From assembly GCA_050049955.1 (NCBI GenBank), contig JASFVG010000055.1:1-15839 (forward strand): a stretch of DNA of 15,839 nucleotides. Reading direction: 5' to 3'. The notes below the pieces were generated by a model. The model worked only from the letters and a program-made list of their open reading frames with translations. It searched no databases and had not been told where the DNA came from. Each line of letters starts with the position of its first letter. The stretch's first letter is position 1. The stretch comes from SKLM01 sp050049955 (GTDB lineage Bacteria > Chloroflexota > Anaerolineae > B4-G1). Both the position numbers and the translations under genes were made by a program. Positions 1-6,459 of this stretch are shown in pieces.

Positions 1-264
1 GATGGCGAAGCGGGCGGCGCTAATGATCACATCGGCTGTCCCTCCGACCAGCGCTGTGATCAAGCCGGCTATGGCCCCTCTGCCAGCCCCCTTTCCTGCA
101 TCGTGCGGAGGCTCCATCCAGTTCGCAGCGAGCACTCCGACGACCACATAGAGAATCAGTACCAGGATCCAGGTGCACAGCCCCACACACGGGATCATCC
201 CCAGCAAGGCGAGCACGACGGCTATCGCGGCGCCAATCAAACCGGCTTTCAGACTTGCAGACAT
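1..264 (-). CDS. Small glycine-rich membrane protein, partial (C-terminus outside window)
   Basis: Eighty-eight codons are visible from an ATG at 264 down to the window edge; the end of the gene is missing. The start has a good Shine-Dalgarno (AAGGAGG, five bases of spacing from GGAGG) and a sigma70-like promoter about 80 bases upstream. The product begins MSASLKAGLIGAAIAVVLAL and shows two adjacent hydrophobic stretches (about residues 8-23 and 26-50), a short polar loop containing NWMEPPHDAGKGAGRG, then a third hydrophobic, glycine- and alanine-rich segment beginning near residue 67. Repeated GxxxG/A spacing suggests packed transmembrane helices. No family is recognised and no function is proposed. 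Gene reality is well supported by start signals and hydropathy; the topology is inferred. Confidence 0.75.
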   Translation of the reverse strand, partial: MSASLKAGLIGAAIAVVLALLGMIPCVGLCTWILVLILYVVVGVLAANWMEPPHDAGKGAGRGAIAGLITALVGGTADVIISAARFAI

Positions 265-330
265 TGTCTCCTCCTTGTGTCTTGCGGCGAGTAGCATGGC
301 GATTGATTGATGCGACCGGGAAATGCCCTT

Positions 331-344
331 GTCGCCCAGGCGAC
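331..344. repeat. 14-bp inverted repeat at the predicted transcription start
   Basis: GTCGCC (331-336) and GGCGAC (339-344) form a perfect 6-bp inverted repeat with a 2-base centre, two bases downstream of the -10 hexamer. A symmetric site here would suit repressor binding; as RNA the 2-base loop is too tight for a full hairpin. Either role is inference. Confidence 0.4.
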
Positions 345-345
345 T

Positions 346-373
346 AGTATACAATAAGCGCTTGAGAGAGCAA
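346..373 (-). promoter_or_regulatory. Sigma70-like promoter for the small membrane protein gene
   Basis: Read on the minus strand, a -35 box TTGCTC (368-373) and a -10 box TATACT (346-351) are separated by 16 bases. This is the best promoter match near the gene starting at 264, which is preceded by a strong ribosome binding site. Predicted transcription start is near 339, giving a leader of about 75 bases. The placement shows that this gene need not depend on the pspA gene train upstream. Confidence 0.6.
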
Positions 374-564
374 GAGGCACGCTCAGCGGGACAACCGAGT
401 GTCCGCGCGTGACCACGGTGATGCACCAGGAAACAAGGTCGAGTTGCCTAGAACGCAGACCTCAATCACCCGCAAGGGTGTGAGCTTCGAAATGGTTCGG
501 CTGTGGCTGCCCGGCCGCGTGTTCGCGGATCGGCTGGGGGTCGACTTAGGCGACGGCGCGGAAT

Positions 565-996
565 CTAGTCCGTGGACGCAAGCAAAGCAAACTGGCGACA
601 CCGTGAGCACTTGGCGACAATCACGCCTTCGTCGAAGAACCCGGAAAGACCCTGCCCACCTTCGATTCTCTCGACCATCGCGACCCAGAAGTGTTGATGG
701 CCACAGTCGCATATTGGCGTCTCCTGCCGAACACGCTTGCGGTGGTCACCCGTGAATGTGAAAATCCGAGCTTCTAGGCCGCACAGTGAGCATCGGCCGA
801 GAACAACTCCCTTGAAATCGCCTGGTTTCGATCCCGTATGGTGGTCGAGCCGCACGGCCAACGGCACTACACCGCAGACGCGACACCCAAAGGGAGTGAA
901 CCGGTGGTAGTCGCCAGGGTACTTCTCGGCGGCGATGCACGCCCTAGCGTACCTCTCCAGGTCCGATAGGGGAGCTGGCGAAGGTGTCTTGCTCAT
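565..996 (-). CDS. Double zinc-ribbon protein of unknown function
   Basis: A 143-residue soluble protein with four cysteine pairs: C38-x2-C41, C69-x2-C72, C96-x-C98 and C130-x2-C133. The spacing fits two zinc ribbons, the first using the two leading pairs and the second the two trailing pairs, the latter with an unusual C-x-C knuckle. No signal peptide or membrane segment is seen. The ATG at 996 lies only three bases after GGAGG (AAGGAGG, 1000-1006) and overlaps the stop of the preceding 55-codon ORF as ATGA, so translation is probably coupled. It appears to be the last gene of the pspA-headed train. Zinc ribbons of this kind can bind nucleic acid or protein; nothing in the sequence chooses between them. 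The gene looks real; the function is unknown. Confidence 0.72.
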   Translation of the reverse strand: MSKTPSPAPLSDLERYARACIAAEKYPGDYHRFTPFGCRVCGVVPLAVRLDHHTGSKPGDFKGVVLGRCSLCGLEARIFTFTGDHRKRVRQETPICDCGHQHFWVAMVERIEGGQGLSGFFDEGVIVAKCSRCRQFALLASTD

Positions 997-1160
997 TGAC
1001 CTCCTTCAATCAAGTTCACTTCGTACAGCCTGCAAGGCTTCTCTTCCAGCGCTTCAACTTCCCTTCCTTTGGCGTGCCCCGAGGTTCGCCAGGTGGCCGC
1101 TTCCCGCTCGTGACGCCAAAGGGGGTCCTGGGCACGGCGCCCGGGAGGTGACTTGCTCAT
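993..1160 (-). CDS. Possible 55-residue small protein linking two genes by ATGA overlaps
   Basis: An ATG at 1158-1160 overlaps the stop of the LivJ-like gene as ATGA and opens a 55-codon frame that ends at TGA 993-995, which in turn overlaps the start of the zinc-ribbon gene as ATGA. The predicted product starts MSKSPPGRRAQDPLW and ends LYEVNLIEGGQ; it is charged and hydrophilic (many R, E and K), with one cysteine (C43) and two tryptophans. Its last codons carry the Shine-Dalgarno of the next gene (Glu-Gly-Gly encoded by GAAGGAGGT). It has no clear ribosome binding site of its own, so expression would rely on coupling. The perfect tiling favours a real gene, but the short length and lack of any recognised homologue leave chance or a remodelled junction possible. 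Confidence 0.45.
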   Translation of the reverse strand: MSKSPPGRRAQDPLWRHEREAATWRTSGHAKGREVEALEEKPCRLYEVNLIEGGQ

Positions 1161-2302
1161 TGACCAATCTGGCGGAACTGGCCTTCACGAACCTGGTAGA
1201 TCCATATCTGCGCGTCGACCAGATTGCCGTTGGGGTGGTAGCGAAGAGCGTCTAGCAGCGTCGGCAGCTCGTGCGTCCGCAGGGATTCCGCGATGGAACC
1301 AGCGTCGAGCGATCTAGCTTTCCGAGCTCCTTCTGCCAACACCTCCAGGGCCACGTACCCGTTCACGGAGTAGGTGTCGGGGTCTCGGTACTCCACCGCC
1401 TGATACGCTTCCCGCCACCGCTCATCGGTAACGTTCTCTGGACTAGGGGCGAAGGCGCTTACATACATCCCCTCGGCGCTGCCGCCAGCCTCATCGATGG
1501 TGGCACCGAGGAAGGCCCCGTCACTGGCCAGCATGGGCGCGTCCAAGCCGGCCTCGACCAGAGCGGTGCGGAGGTAGGGGGCCTCGATCTCATAGCCGGC
1601 GTAGAAGACCGCTTCGGGATCCGCCGCGAGCACCTGAGCTACCTCAGTCTGATAGCGGCTTTGGCCCTCCGTGACCTCGAGCGTCAGCACGGACGCGCCC
1701 CCCATCCGCTCCAGTTCCACGATCAGCAAATCGGCGAGCCCCCGGCCGTACTCCGTGTCGTTGTGGATGACAGCCACTCTCTTTGCGTTCAGCTGCTCGA
1801 CCAGGAAACGCGCGTCTACGGCGGCCTGGACCGTGTCGTCGGCATTGACTCGGAAGAAGTTGTCATAGCCCCGCTCACTTAGACTCTTCTCCGAGGAGGT
1901 CGGCGTTATCACCACCAAGTCCAGTTCTCTGTAGAGCTCCATAGCGGCCAGCGTCTGGCCGCTATTGAGATGCCCGATGACGGCGAGTACCTCTTCTCCA
2001 GAATCGAGGGCCCGCTGGATCTGCTCCACCTGCGAGACGGCTACCTCGCTGTCGGCCTCATCGTCAAGTGGGCGCACGTCGATGTGGTGCCCAAGCAGGC
2101 CCCCACTTCGGTTGACCTGTTCTGCCGCCAGTCGCACACCCCCGAGCACCGTCTGCCCCCCATTGGCCATGAAGCCGCTTAGTGGCACTGCCACGTACAC
2201 GACTGCATCTGCCTTAGGGCGTGTCTGAGGCCCTGCGCAGCCTCCGAAGAAGAGGCTGGACAGGGCGACCAGCACCAGTACTTGCAGCGTGCGTATCCTC
2301 AT
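1157..2302 (-). CDS. LivJ-like branched-chain amino acid-type substrate-binding lipoprotein
   Basis: A 381-residue periplasmic-binding-protein type I (Peripla_BP_6, LivJ/LivK class). A lipoprotein signal precedes the lipobox FGGC, giving lipidated C22, so the mature protein is anchored outside the membrane. Two Rossmann-like lobes follow. Residues expected to hold an alpha-amino acid group are visible: S114 in GHLNSGQT, T133/T135 in ITPTSS, Y237 in YAGYE and an acidic D261 in SDGAF, which suggests an amino-acid-like ligand (inference by family analogy). The ATG at 2302 lies three bases after the stop of the coiled-coil gene, with GGAAGG in that gene's last codons as ribosome binding site. No permease (LivH/LivM) or ATPase (LivG/LivF) genes are present, so a sensing role is as plausible as transport. 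Confidence 0.9.
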   Translation of the reverse strand: MRIRTLQVLVLVALSSLFFGGCAGPQTRPKADAVVYVAVPLSGFMANGGQTVLGGVRLAAEQVNRSGGLLGHHIDVRPLDDEADSEVAVSQVEQIQRALDSGEEVLAVIGHLNSGQTLAAMELYRELDLVVITPTSSEKSLSERGYDNFFRVNADDTVQAAVDARFLVEQLNAKRVAVIHNDTEYGRGLADLLIVELERMGGASVLTLEVTEGQSRYQTEVAQVLAADPEAVFYAGYEIEAPYLRTALVEAGLDAPMLASDGAFLGATIDEAGGSAEGMYVSAFAPSPENVTDERWREAYQAVEYRDPDTYSVNGYVALEVLAEGARKARSLDAGSIAESLRTHELPTLLDALRYHPNGNLVDAQIWIYQVREGQFRQIGQ

Positions 2303-2305
2303 CTA

Positions 2306-3136
2306 TCAGCCTTCCCCGCCATACCACTCCATCTGCTCGGAGATCTCGTTTATGCTCCTGAGCAGGTCGTCCAACTGGGCAATCTCCTCGCGAATGTCTG
2401 CCTGCAGCCGGTCCGCCCTCCCGGTGTCCATCTCCCTGGCTCCGATCAATTGGATCTGGCCGTAGATGGTAGCCAGCGCTGTCATGCTCTGTTCGAGTCG
2501 CAGCTCGGCCTGCTCCATCCGCGTGTGCAGGGTACGGAGGGTTTGCCACTGCTTCCCCTTGCTCGCTACCACCCTCGCGAGCTCCTGTCGAATCTCCGGA
2601 TCCCGCTCGAGGTCGCGCCGCGCTGTGAGGGTCTCTAACTCCTCGGGCACTGTCTTCATATCCCGGGCCAGCAGCTCGTCGCGCCGAAAGGCGTCCAGTG
2701 TCACGGCCAGGCGGTGGACATTGGCAATCCACTCACTGAGCTGGTTTGCGGTGTCCTGCAGCCGATCATGCATCACACCCGCGCGCTGCTGCCTGATCTG
2801 GGTCTCGATTTGCTGTTGGTACGCCAATGCCGTTTCAACTTCCTCCCGGAGCGCTCGATCTCCGATCTCGCGAGGATTGAACCGCTGCTGGACTAGGTTG
2901 CGCACTACCCTGGCGTTGGCCTCGGGATCATTCAGGCTTGAGTAGAAGATGGCCGCGACGCCAAGGAGGCCCAGGAATGGCCAGCCCCAGACGGGCCACC
3001 AGGGGAAGGGTCTGGGAAGCAGAGCTGTCACCAGGATGGTGCCAGCGACAACAACCGCGCTCTCCCAACGGAAGAAGGCATACTGAAGGATGGCACTCCG
3101 GGCTCTCCTCTGGAGTTCAGACCGTGCACTACCCAT
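2306..3136 (-). CDS. Two-TM membrane protein with long cytoplasmic-type coiled coil
   Basis: A 276-residue protein of no recognised family. A basic N-terminus (about 1-24) is followed by two closely spaced hydrophobic segments (about 26-41 and 47-66) split by the short turn PRPFPWWPVW, a helical hairpin in the membrane. The remaining 200 residues are almost wholly charged helix with heptad-like patterning (for example ALAYQQQIETQIRQQ, TRMEQAELRLEQSMTAL, and a final helix from about 240), predicted coiled coil. By the positive-inside rule both ends would be cytoplasmic, which would put the coil on the same side as PspA, itself a coiled-coil protein. The start follows a 138-base gap after the vWA gene and lacks a clear Shine-Dalgarno. 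A bridging or adaptor role in the cluster is inference. Confidence 0.8.
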   Translation of the reverse strand: MGSARSELQRRARSAILQYAFFRWESAVVVAGTILVTALLPRPFPWWPVWGWPFLGLLGVAAIFYSSLNDPEANARVVRNLVQQRFNPREIGDRALREEVETALAYQQQIETQIRQQRAGVMHDRLQDTANQLSEWIANVHRLAVTLDAFRRDELLARDMKTVPEELETLTARRDLERDPEIRQELARVVASKGKQWQTLRTLHTRMEQAELRLEQSMTALATIYGQIQLIGAREMDTGRADRLQADIREEIAQLDDLLRSINEISEQMEWYGGEG

Positions 3137-3185
3137 CTGATTCTAGTGGAACACGAGGCCTAACGTGCCTGTCGCGCCGGTGCCG

Positions 3186-3200
3186 GCCCAGTACCTGGGC
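3186..3200 (-). other. Small hairpin between vWA and coiled-coil genes
   Basis: GCCCAG (3186-3191) and CTGGGC (3195-3200) form a perfect 6-bp stem with a 3-base loop inside the 138-base gap between the vWA stop (3275) and the coiled-coil start (3136). No T-tract follows on the minus strand, so it is more likely an mRNA-processing or stability element than a terminator. It may equally be chance in G+C-rich DNA. Confidence 0.3.
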
Positions 3201-3274
3201 TCTTGACCAGGCTACCGGACCAACCGATGCTTGTCAGTGTGACCTTCAGGGGCTCGTGTCCGCGCCGCCCCACC

Positions 3275-5089
3275 CTAGAAGTACGTCGATATGATCTCAT
3301 ACAGCGTCCCTATGTCTGTCTCGCCGGCGCGTCGAAACTGGCCCTCGCCAGCGTCCGAGATGCGCCGTAGAAGGCTCTCGTCGGCATCGTTGCCGAAGGC
3401 GATGGTGAAGACGACCACCGCTACGGTCCCTTCGTCCCGCAACAGCCGTTCCAGCTCCGCTAGGCTGGTACGGCTGTGGTTCTCCCGGCCGTCGGTCATA
3501 GCGACGATCGCGTTGATAGCCTCCGTATCGTTAGTGTCCTGTAGGCTCTCGCAGGCTCTCGCAACGGCGTCGAGTAGCGCCGTATCTCCGTCTGCTTGCA
3601 TGCCGGCAATCTCGTCGGCCAGTCTCTGCCGCCACTGTTCATCGACGACCCCTAGCGGCTCAAACAGCTTAACGTCGCTGCCGAACTCGATCAGCCCAAG
3701 CTGGTCTCGGTCGCCGCGCATTTGGCTGACGAACGTCTGCAATGCCTCCTGAGTTCGCGCCAGCTTGTTGCCGCTCATACTCCCGCTGGTATCAACCACC
3801 AGGTAGACGTTCGTAGGTCGCTTTGTGTACCACCACACGTTCTGCACGACCTCCACCACGGAGGCTGAAGGGATCTGGAGTGTCGTCTCGGGCTGGCGCC
3901 AGTCGACGGCGTCGCTGCGCGCGAATGGACTTCCGTCTGCGTCAAGAGCGAGGTTGAGATCAGCCGGGCGGTAGCCCGAGGCGAGCAGCCGGCGCTGCGT
4001 GTCCGGGGCGGTCAGGAATTTGGCAAAGGCGTGGAAGGCGTGCCGCTGGTTCTCCGTGACCGGCGTCTCGCCAGCACCGCCCAACTCCAACAGCGTCAGC
4101 GGATGATCTGCCCAGAGTGTGCCTTCGGCCGGGTAGATGGCAACAAGACGTTCGCCAGCCTGCGATTGGTTCCATCGAAGAACCACCTGCTCCTGGGCAA
4201 CAAACGCGTCCAGGAACTCGCGGCCTTCGCTTGCCAATTGCCTGATGATCACGTCCTCGCTCTCACCATAGAAGCGAACCGTCGCCTCGACAGCTTTCAC
4301 ATACTGCAGCGTGCGCTCGCTGGTGGCCGCCTCTGGTGTGAGTCCACGGGTCAGACCGGCACCCGCGTAGAACTCTGCCAAGGTGGCTAACAGGCCGCTC
4401 GCGTGACCCGTGCTGGGGTGGTTCCACCTGAAACTGGCGTCCTCTGTGGCCCTGCGCTGGATTTCCTGCCAGCCAATGGCCCGATCAGGCCAGCCCAGAT
4501 CACGAGCCACGCTCTCCCAGGCTACGATCACGACCGGACTTGCGGCAAACCGCACGGGGGCGCTGGTCCGTCGATTGTCGATCGGGATCAGCGTGTCCGA
4601 ACCGTAGTCCCCTGGCGCCCCACCCTGACGAGTGCTCCAATTCCGTTCCAGCTGATTCACCCACAAGCTGCTATCCGGTGCCAGGGCTTGGAAGGGGGGA
4701 GCGTCGAGGCTCTGTTCCACCATCTTCTCCGGGGCCAGCACCAGCGTCGAGACCACCATCTGTTGCCGGTCCGGGGCCTGGTGTCCTTGACGGTTGAACT
4801 CTTCAACTAGCTCCTCAAACGTGTCCGCCATCCCGGGTGAGACGGCGACGGTCAAGACTGGGCTGTCCGCATCCCAATCCTGTCGTTCCACGTCCCCGCC
4901 AGGACTACGAAGCGAGTTCAGCAGGTCGCTGCGGGCTACCAGCACCAACAGGCCGCCACACGCGCAGGTGACCACGGTGAGGATGCCTGCGACGAGCAAG
5001 CACGCGCGCTGCTCAGAGGTTCTTCCCCGCCACCAGCCGGGACGTCGACCGGAACCTGTGCGTCGAGCATCGAGTCGCGAAGATCTCAT
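3275..5089 (-). CDS. Membrane-anchored solute-binding domain fused to a vWA domain
   Basis: A 604-residue fusion. A very basic N-terminal tail (1-29) leads into one hydrophobic anchor (about 31-52) with no obvious cleavage site, so the rest should face outward. Residues about 75-400 resemble an extracellular solute-binding protein (SBP_bac_11-like: VLTVAVSPGM strand start and the late motif AFAKFLTAPDTQRRLLASGY). Residues about 426-604 form a von Willebrand factor A domain with a complete metal-ion-dependent adhesion site: D433-x-S435-x-S437 (DTSGS), T503 and D533 (MTDGREN). Such domains bind protein ligands through a divalent metal. The ATG at 5089 sits six bases after the upstream stop, with GGAG nine bases ahead. 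No permease partner is encoded, so an adhesion, sensing or scaffold role is inferred rather than import. Confidence 0.9.
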   Translation of the reverse strand: MRSSRLDARRTGSGRRPGWWRGRTSEQRACLLVAGILTVVTCACGGLLVLVARSDLLNSLRSPGGDVERQDWDADSPVLTVAVSPGMADTFEELVEEFNRQGHQAPDRQQMVVSTLVLAPEKMVEQSLDAPPFQALAPDSSLWVNQLERNWSTRQGGAPGDYGSDTLIPIDNRRTSAPVRFAASPVVIVAWESVARDLGWPDRAIGWQEIQRRATEDASFRWNHPSTGHASGLLATLAEFYAGAGLTRGLTPEAATSERTLQYVKAVEATVRFYGESEDVIIRQLASEGREFLDAFVAQEQVVLRWNQSQAGERLVAIYPAEGTLWADHPLTLLELGGAGETPVTENQRHAFHAFAKFLTAPDTQRRLLASGYRPADLNLALDADGSPFARSDAVDWRQPETTLQIPSASVVEVVQNVWWYTKRPTNVYLVVDTSGSMSGNKLARTQEALQTFVSQMRGDRDQLGLIEFGSDVKLFEPLGVVDEQWRQRLADEIAGMQADGDTALLDAVARACESLQDTNDTEAINAIVAMTDGRENHSRTSLAELERLLRDEGTVAVVVFTIAFGNDADESLLRRISDAGEGQFRRAGETDIGTLYEIISTYF

Positions 5090-5095
5090 ACGCGC

Positions 5096-6349
5096 TCACT
5101 CCACCACGTTGAGATCGAACCAGCGGAGCAGGGCGAGAAGCACGTCACGGTCTGGGTTGCGCATAGCATCGGCCCGAGGTACCACTGACTCCACCCCGCG
5201 GTCATCCCACTGCACAAACAGGCTCTCAGCTGCAGCGTCGATCGTCAATGTAGGGTTCGCTGGTCGCAGTCCGTATGCGAGCGCGTTTCGCTGCTGCCCT
5301 TCGGTCAGCAGGTATTCCTGGAAGGCAAGCGCGGCGTTCTTCTCCAGGGCGCTGGTTTCTGGACCAATCCAGACAGTGAAGGGGAAGTCGAACCAGGTGA
5401 CGTAGGCTGGGTAATAGATCACGAGGGGATCCTCCCAGCGCGTTAGGATCCCCTGCATATTCTGCAGCAGGTCGCTTTCCAGGAGCTGGCCGCCATCGCC
5501 GACGCTGTAGCCGAACAGGGCGAAATCCTCAGCTGTGTACGCGCTGGCGCTGCTGAAGTCGGTCACGGCGCCCATCAACTCACCGAGCCAGGCCTGGAAA
5601 CCAGGAGCCGTGATGTCCTCTACATTGATGTCCGTCCGGCCGTAGTACTCACCCGCAGCCGCTATCATCGCTGCCAGCCCTCCAGCGTTCTTGCGGGGAT
5701 TCGGGACCACCAGCTTGAAGTAGCCCCAACTCGCCTCGCCGCCGAGCTCTGGCCAGCCTGCCTTGGCGACAGCGGCATCGTGGATGGTGCCCCACGTGAT
5801 CTCGCCGAATTGGTTCTCCAGCACCTCCGCCCGGCTCTCGTAGATGCCCCAGGTGAACAGGCTGATGGCGATGGGCCGTGCGCGGTACTGGCCATCGGTG
5901 AGGAAGACGTCGCGCCCCAAACGCTCCTTGTAGGAGGCGTTGGCGAGCTCTACGAGGTAGCGACTGTCGGGGATCCAGGCGGTAGGGAAATCGTCCATGG
6001 CAGCCTGTTGACCCGGCGTTAGGTAGTCGGGGTCCTCATCCGCTGACAACGCTCCGAAGTCATTGCGATCCCACCGGCCCAGCGCGCTCAGCCCATCCAT
6101 CGCGATGATCTCGACGTGTACCGGCACGCCCTCGACGTCGGGATCGGCGCTGTTGAATGCCTCTGCGGCGCCCCGGACCCACGGTTCTACAGGGAGGGCA
6201 GTGAGCACGCGCACGTTGACCACCTGCGGCCGCTCCACGGTGAGCTCATCCGACGGCGAACGGCTCAGTGCTCTCCACAGCACTGAAGTGCCCACGATCA
6301 GCAGCGCAACGACCACGATTGCCACGAAGATCCAGCGGGTACGATTCAT
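5096..6349 (-). CDS. Membrane-anchored solute-binding protein without vWA domain
   Basis: A 417-residue extracellular solute-binding-like protein. MNRTRW is followed by a hydrophobic anchor (about 7-27) with no lipobox or clear signal peptidase site, then an extracytoplasmic domain. It resembles the binding half of the downstream vWA fusion: the late motif AFQEYLLTEGQQRNALAYGL RPAN matches AFAKFLTAPDTQRRLLASGY RPAD there, and a final segment VVPRADAMRNPD-RDVLLALLRWF occupies the place of the linker that leads into the vWA domain. The pair therefore look like paralogues, one with and one without the adhesion module. The ATG at 6349 is preceded by AGAGGA at suitable spacing. It lies 110 bases after pspA, across a strong hairpin, and six bases before the vWA gene. 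The ligand is unknown. Confidence 0.85.
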   Translation of the reverse strand: MNRTRWIFVAIVVVALLIVGTSVLWRALSRSPSDELTVERPQVVNVRVLTALPVEPWVRGAAEAFNSADPDVEGVPVHVEIIAMDGLSALGRWDRNDFGALSADEDPDYLTPGQQAAMDDFPTAWIPDSRYLVELANASYKERLGRDVFLTDGQYRARPIAISLFTWGIYESRAEVLENQFGEITWGTIHDAAVAKAGWPELGGEASWGYFKLVVPNPRKNAGGLAAMIAAAGEYYGRTDINVEDITAPGFQAWLGELMGAVTDFSSASAYTAEDFALFGYSVGDGGQLLESDLLQNMQGILTRWEDPLVIYYPAYVTWFDFPFTVWIGPETSALEKNAALAFQEYLLTEGQQRNALAYGLRPANPTLTIDAAAESLFVQWDDRGVESVVPRADAMRNPDRDVLLALLRWFDLNVVE

Positions 6350-6414
6350 GCCATAGTCCTCTTCGAGCCCGTCCGTTGGGAACGCGCTTCTTGGCGGCCA
6401 GGGGCTAGGTCCGA

Positions 6415-6435
6415 CGCGGCATCCCCGATGCCGCG
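6415..6435 (-). other. Strong 9-bp hairpin between pspA and the first solute-binding gene
   Basis: CGCGGCATC (6415-6423) and GATGCCGCG (6427-6435) pair perfectly around a 3-base loop, 24 bases after the pspA stop. On the minus strand it is not followed by a T-tract, so it is not a classic intrinsic terminator. It could lower read-through or shield the pspA mRNA end, letting PspA be made in excess over the membrane proteins downstream. That role is inferred. Confidence 0.5.
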
Positions 6436-6459
6436 CGCACTACCGCTGACGTCTGCCGT

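Larger units (their letters stand above)
265..564. other. 300-bp intergenic region
   Basis: This gap separates the zinc-ribbon gene stop at 565 from the membrane protein start at 264. It holds the promoter and palindrome listed separately, and a weak 5-bp stem with a GCAA loop on the plus strand (467-480) without a convincing T-tract. Open frames on both strands lack start signals, and I see no gene, tRNA or terminator of good quality. Confidence 0.5.

Noticed and set aside
988..1165. Reading the 14-bp direct repeats as target-site duplications of a mobile element
   Set aside because: The spacer has no clear terminal inverted repeats, no transposase, and both copies coincide exactly with gene start/stop junctions, so a coupled small ORF or junction duplication explains them better.
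1271..1882. Plus-strand frame of 203 codons opposite the LivJ-like gene
   Set aside because: Antisense shadow with no ribosome site or recognisable domain; the minus-strand gene has a lipobox and family motifs.
2214..2732. Minus-strand frame of 172 codons overlapping the coiled-coil and LivJ-like genes
   Set aside because: It lies in an alternate frame across two well-supported genes and has shadow-like Gly/Arg/Asp-rich composition.
3163..3273. Possible 37-codon GTG-started frame between the vWA and coiled-coil genes
   Set aside because: No ribosome binding site, no tight overlap with either neighbour and low-complexity composition.
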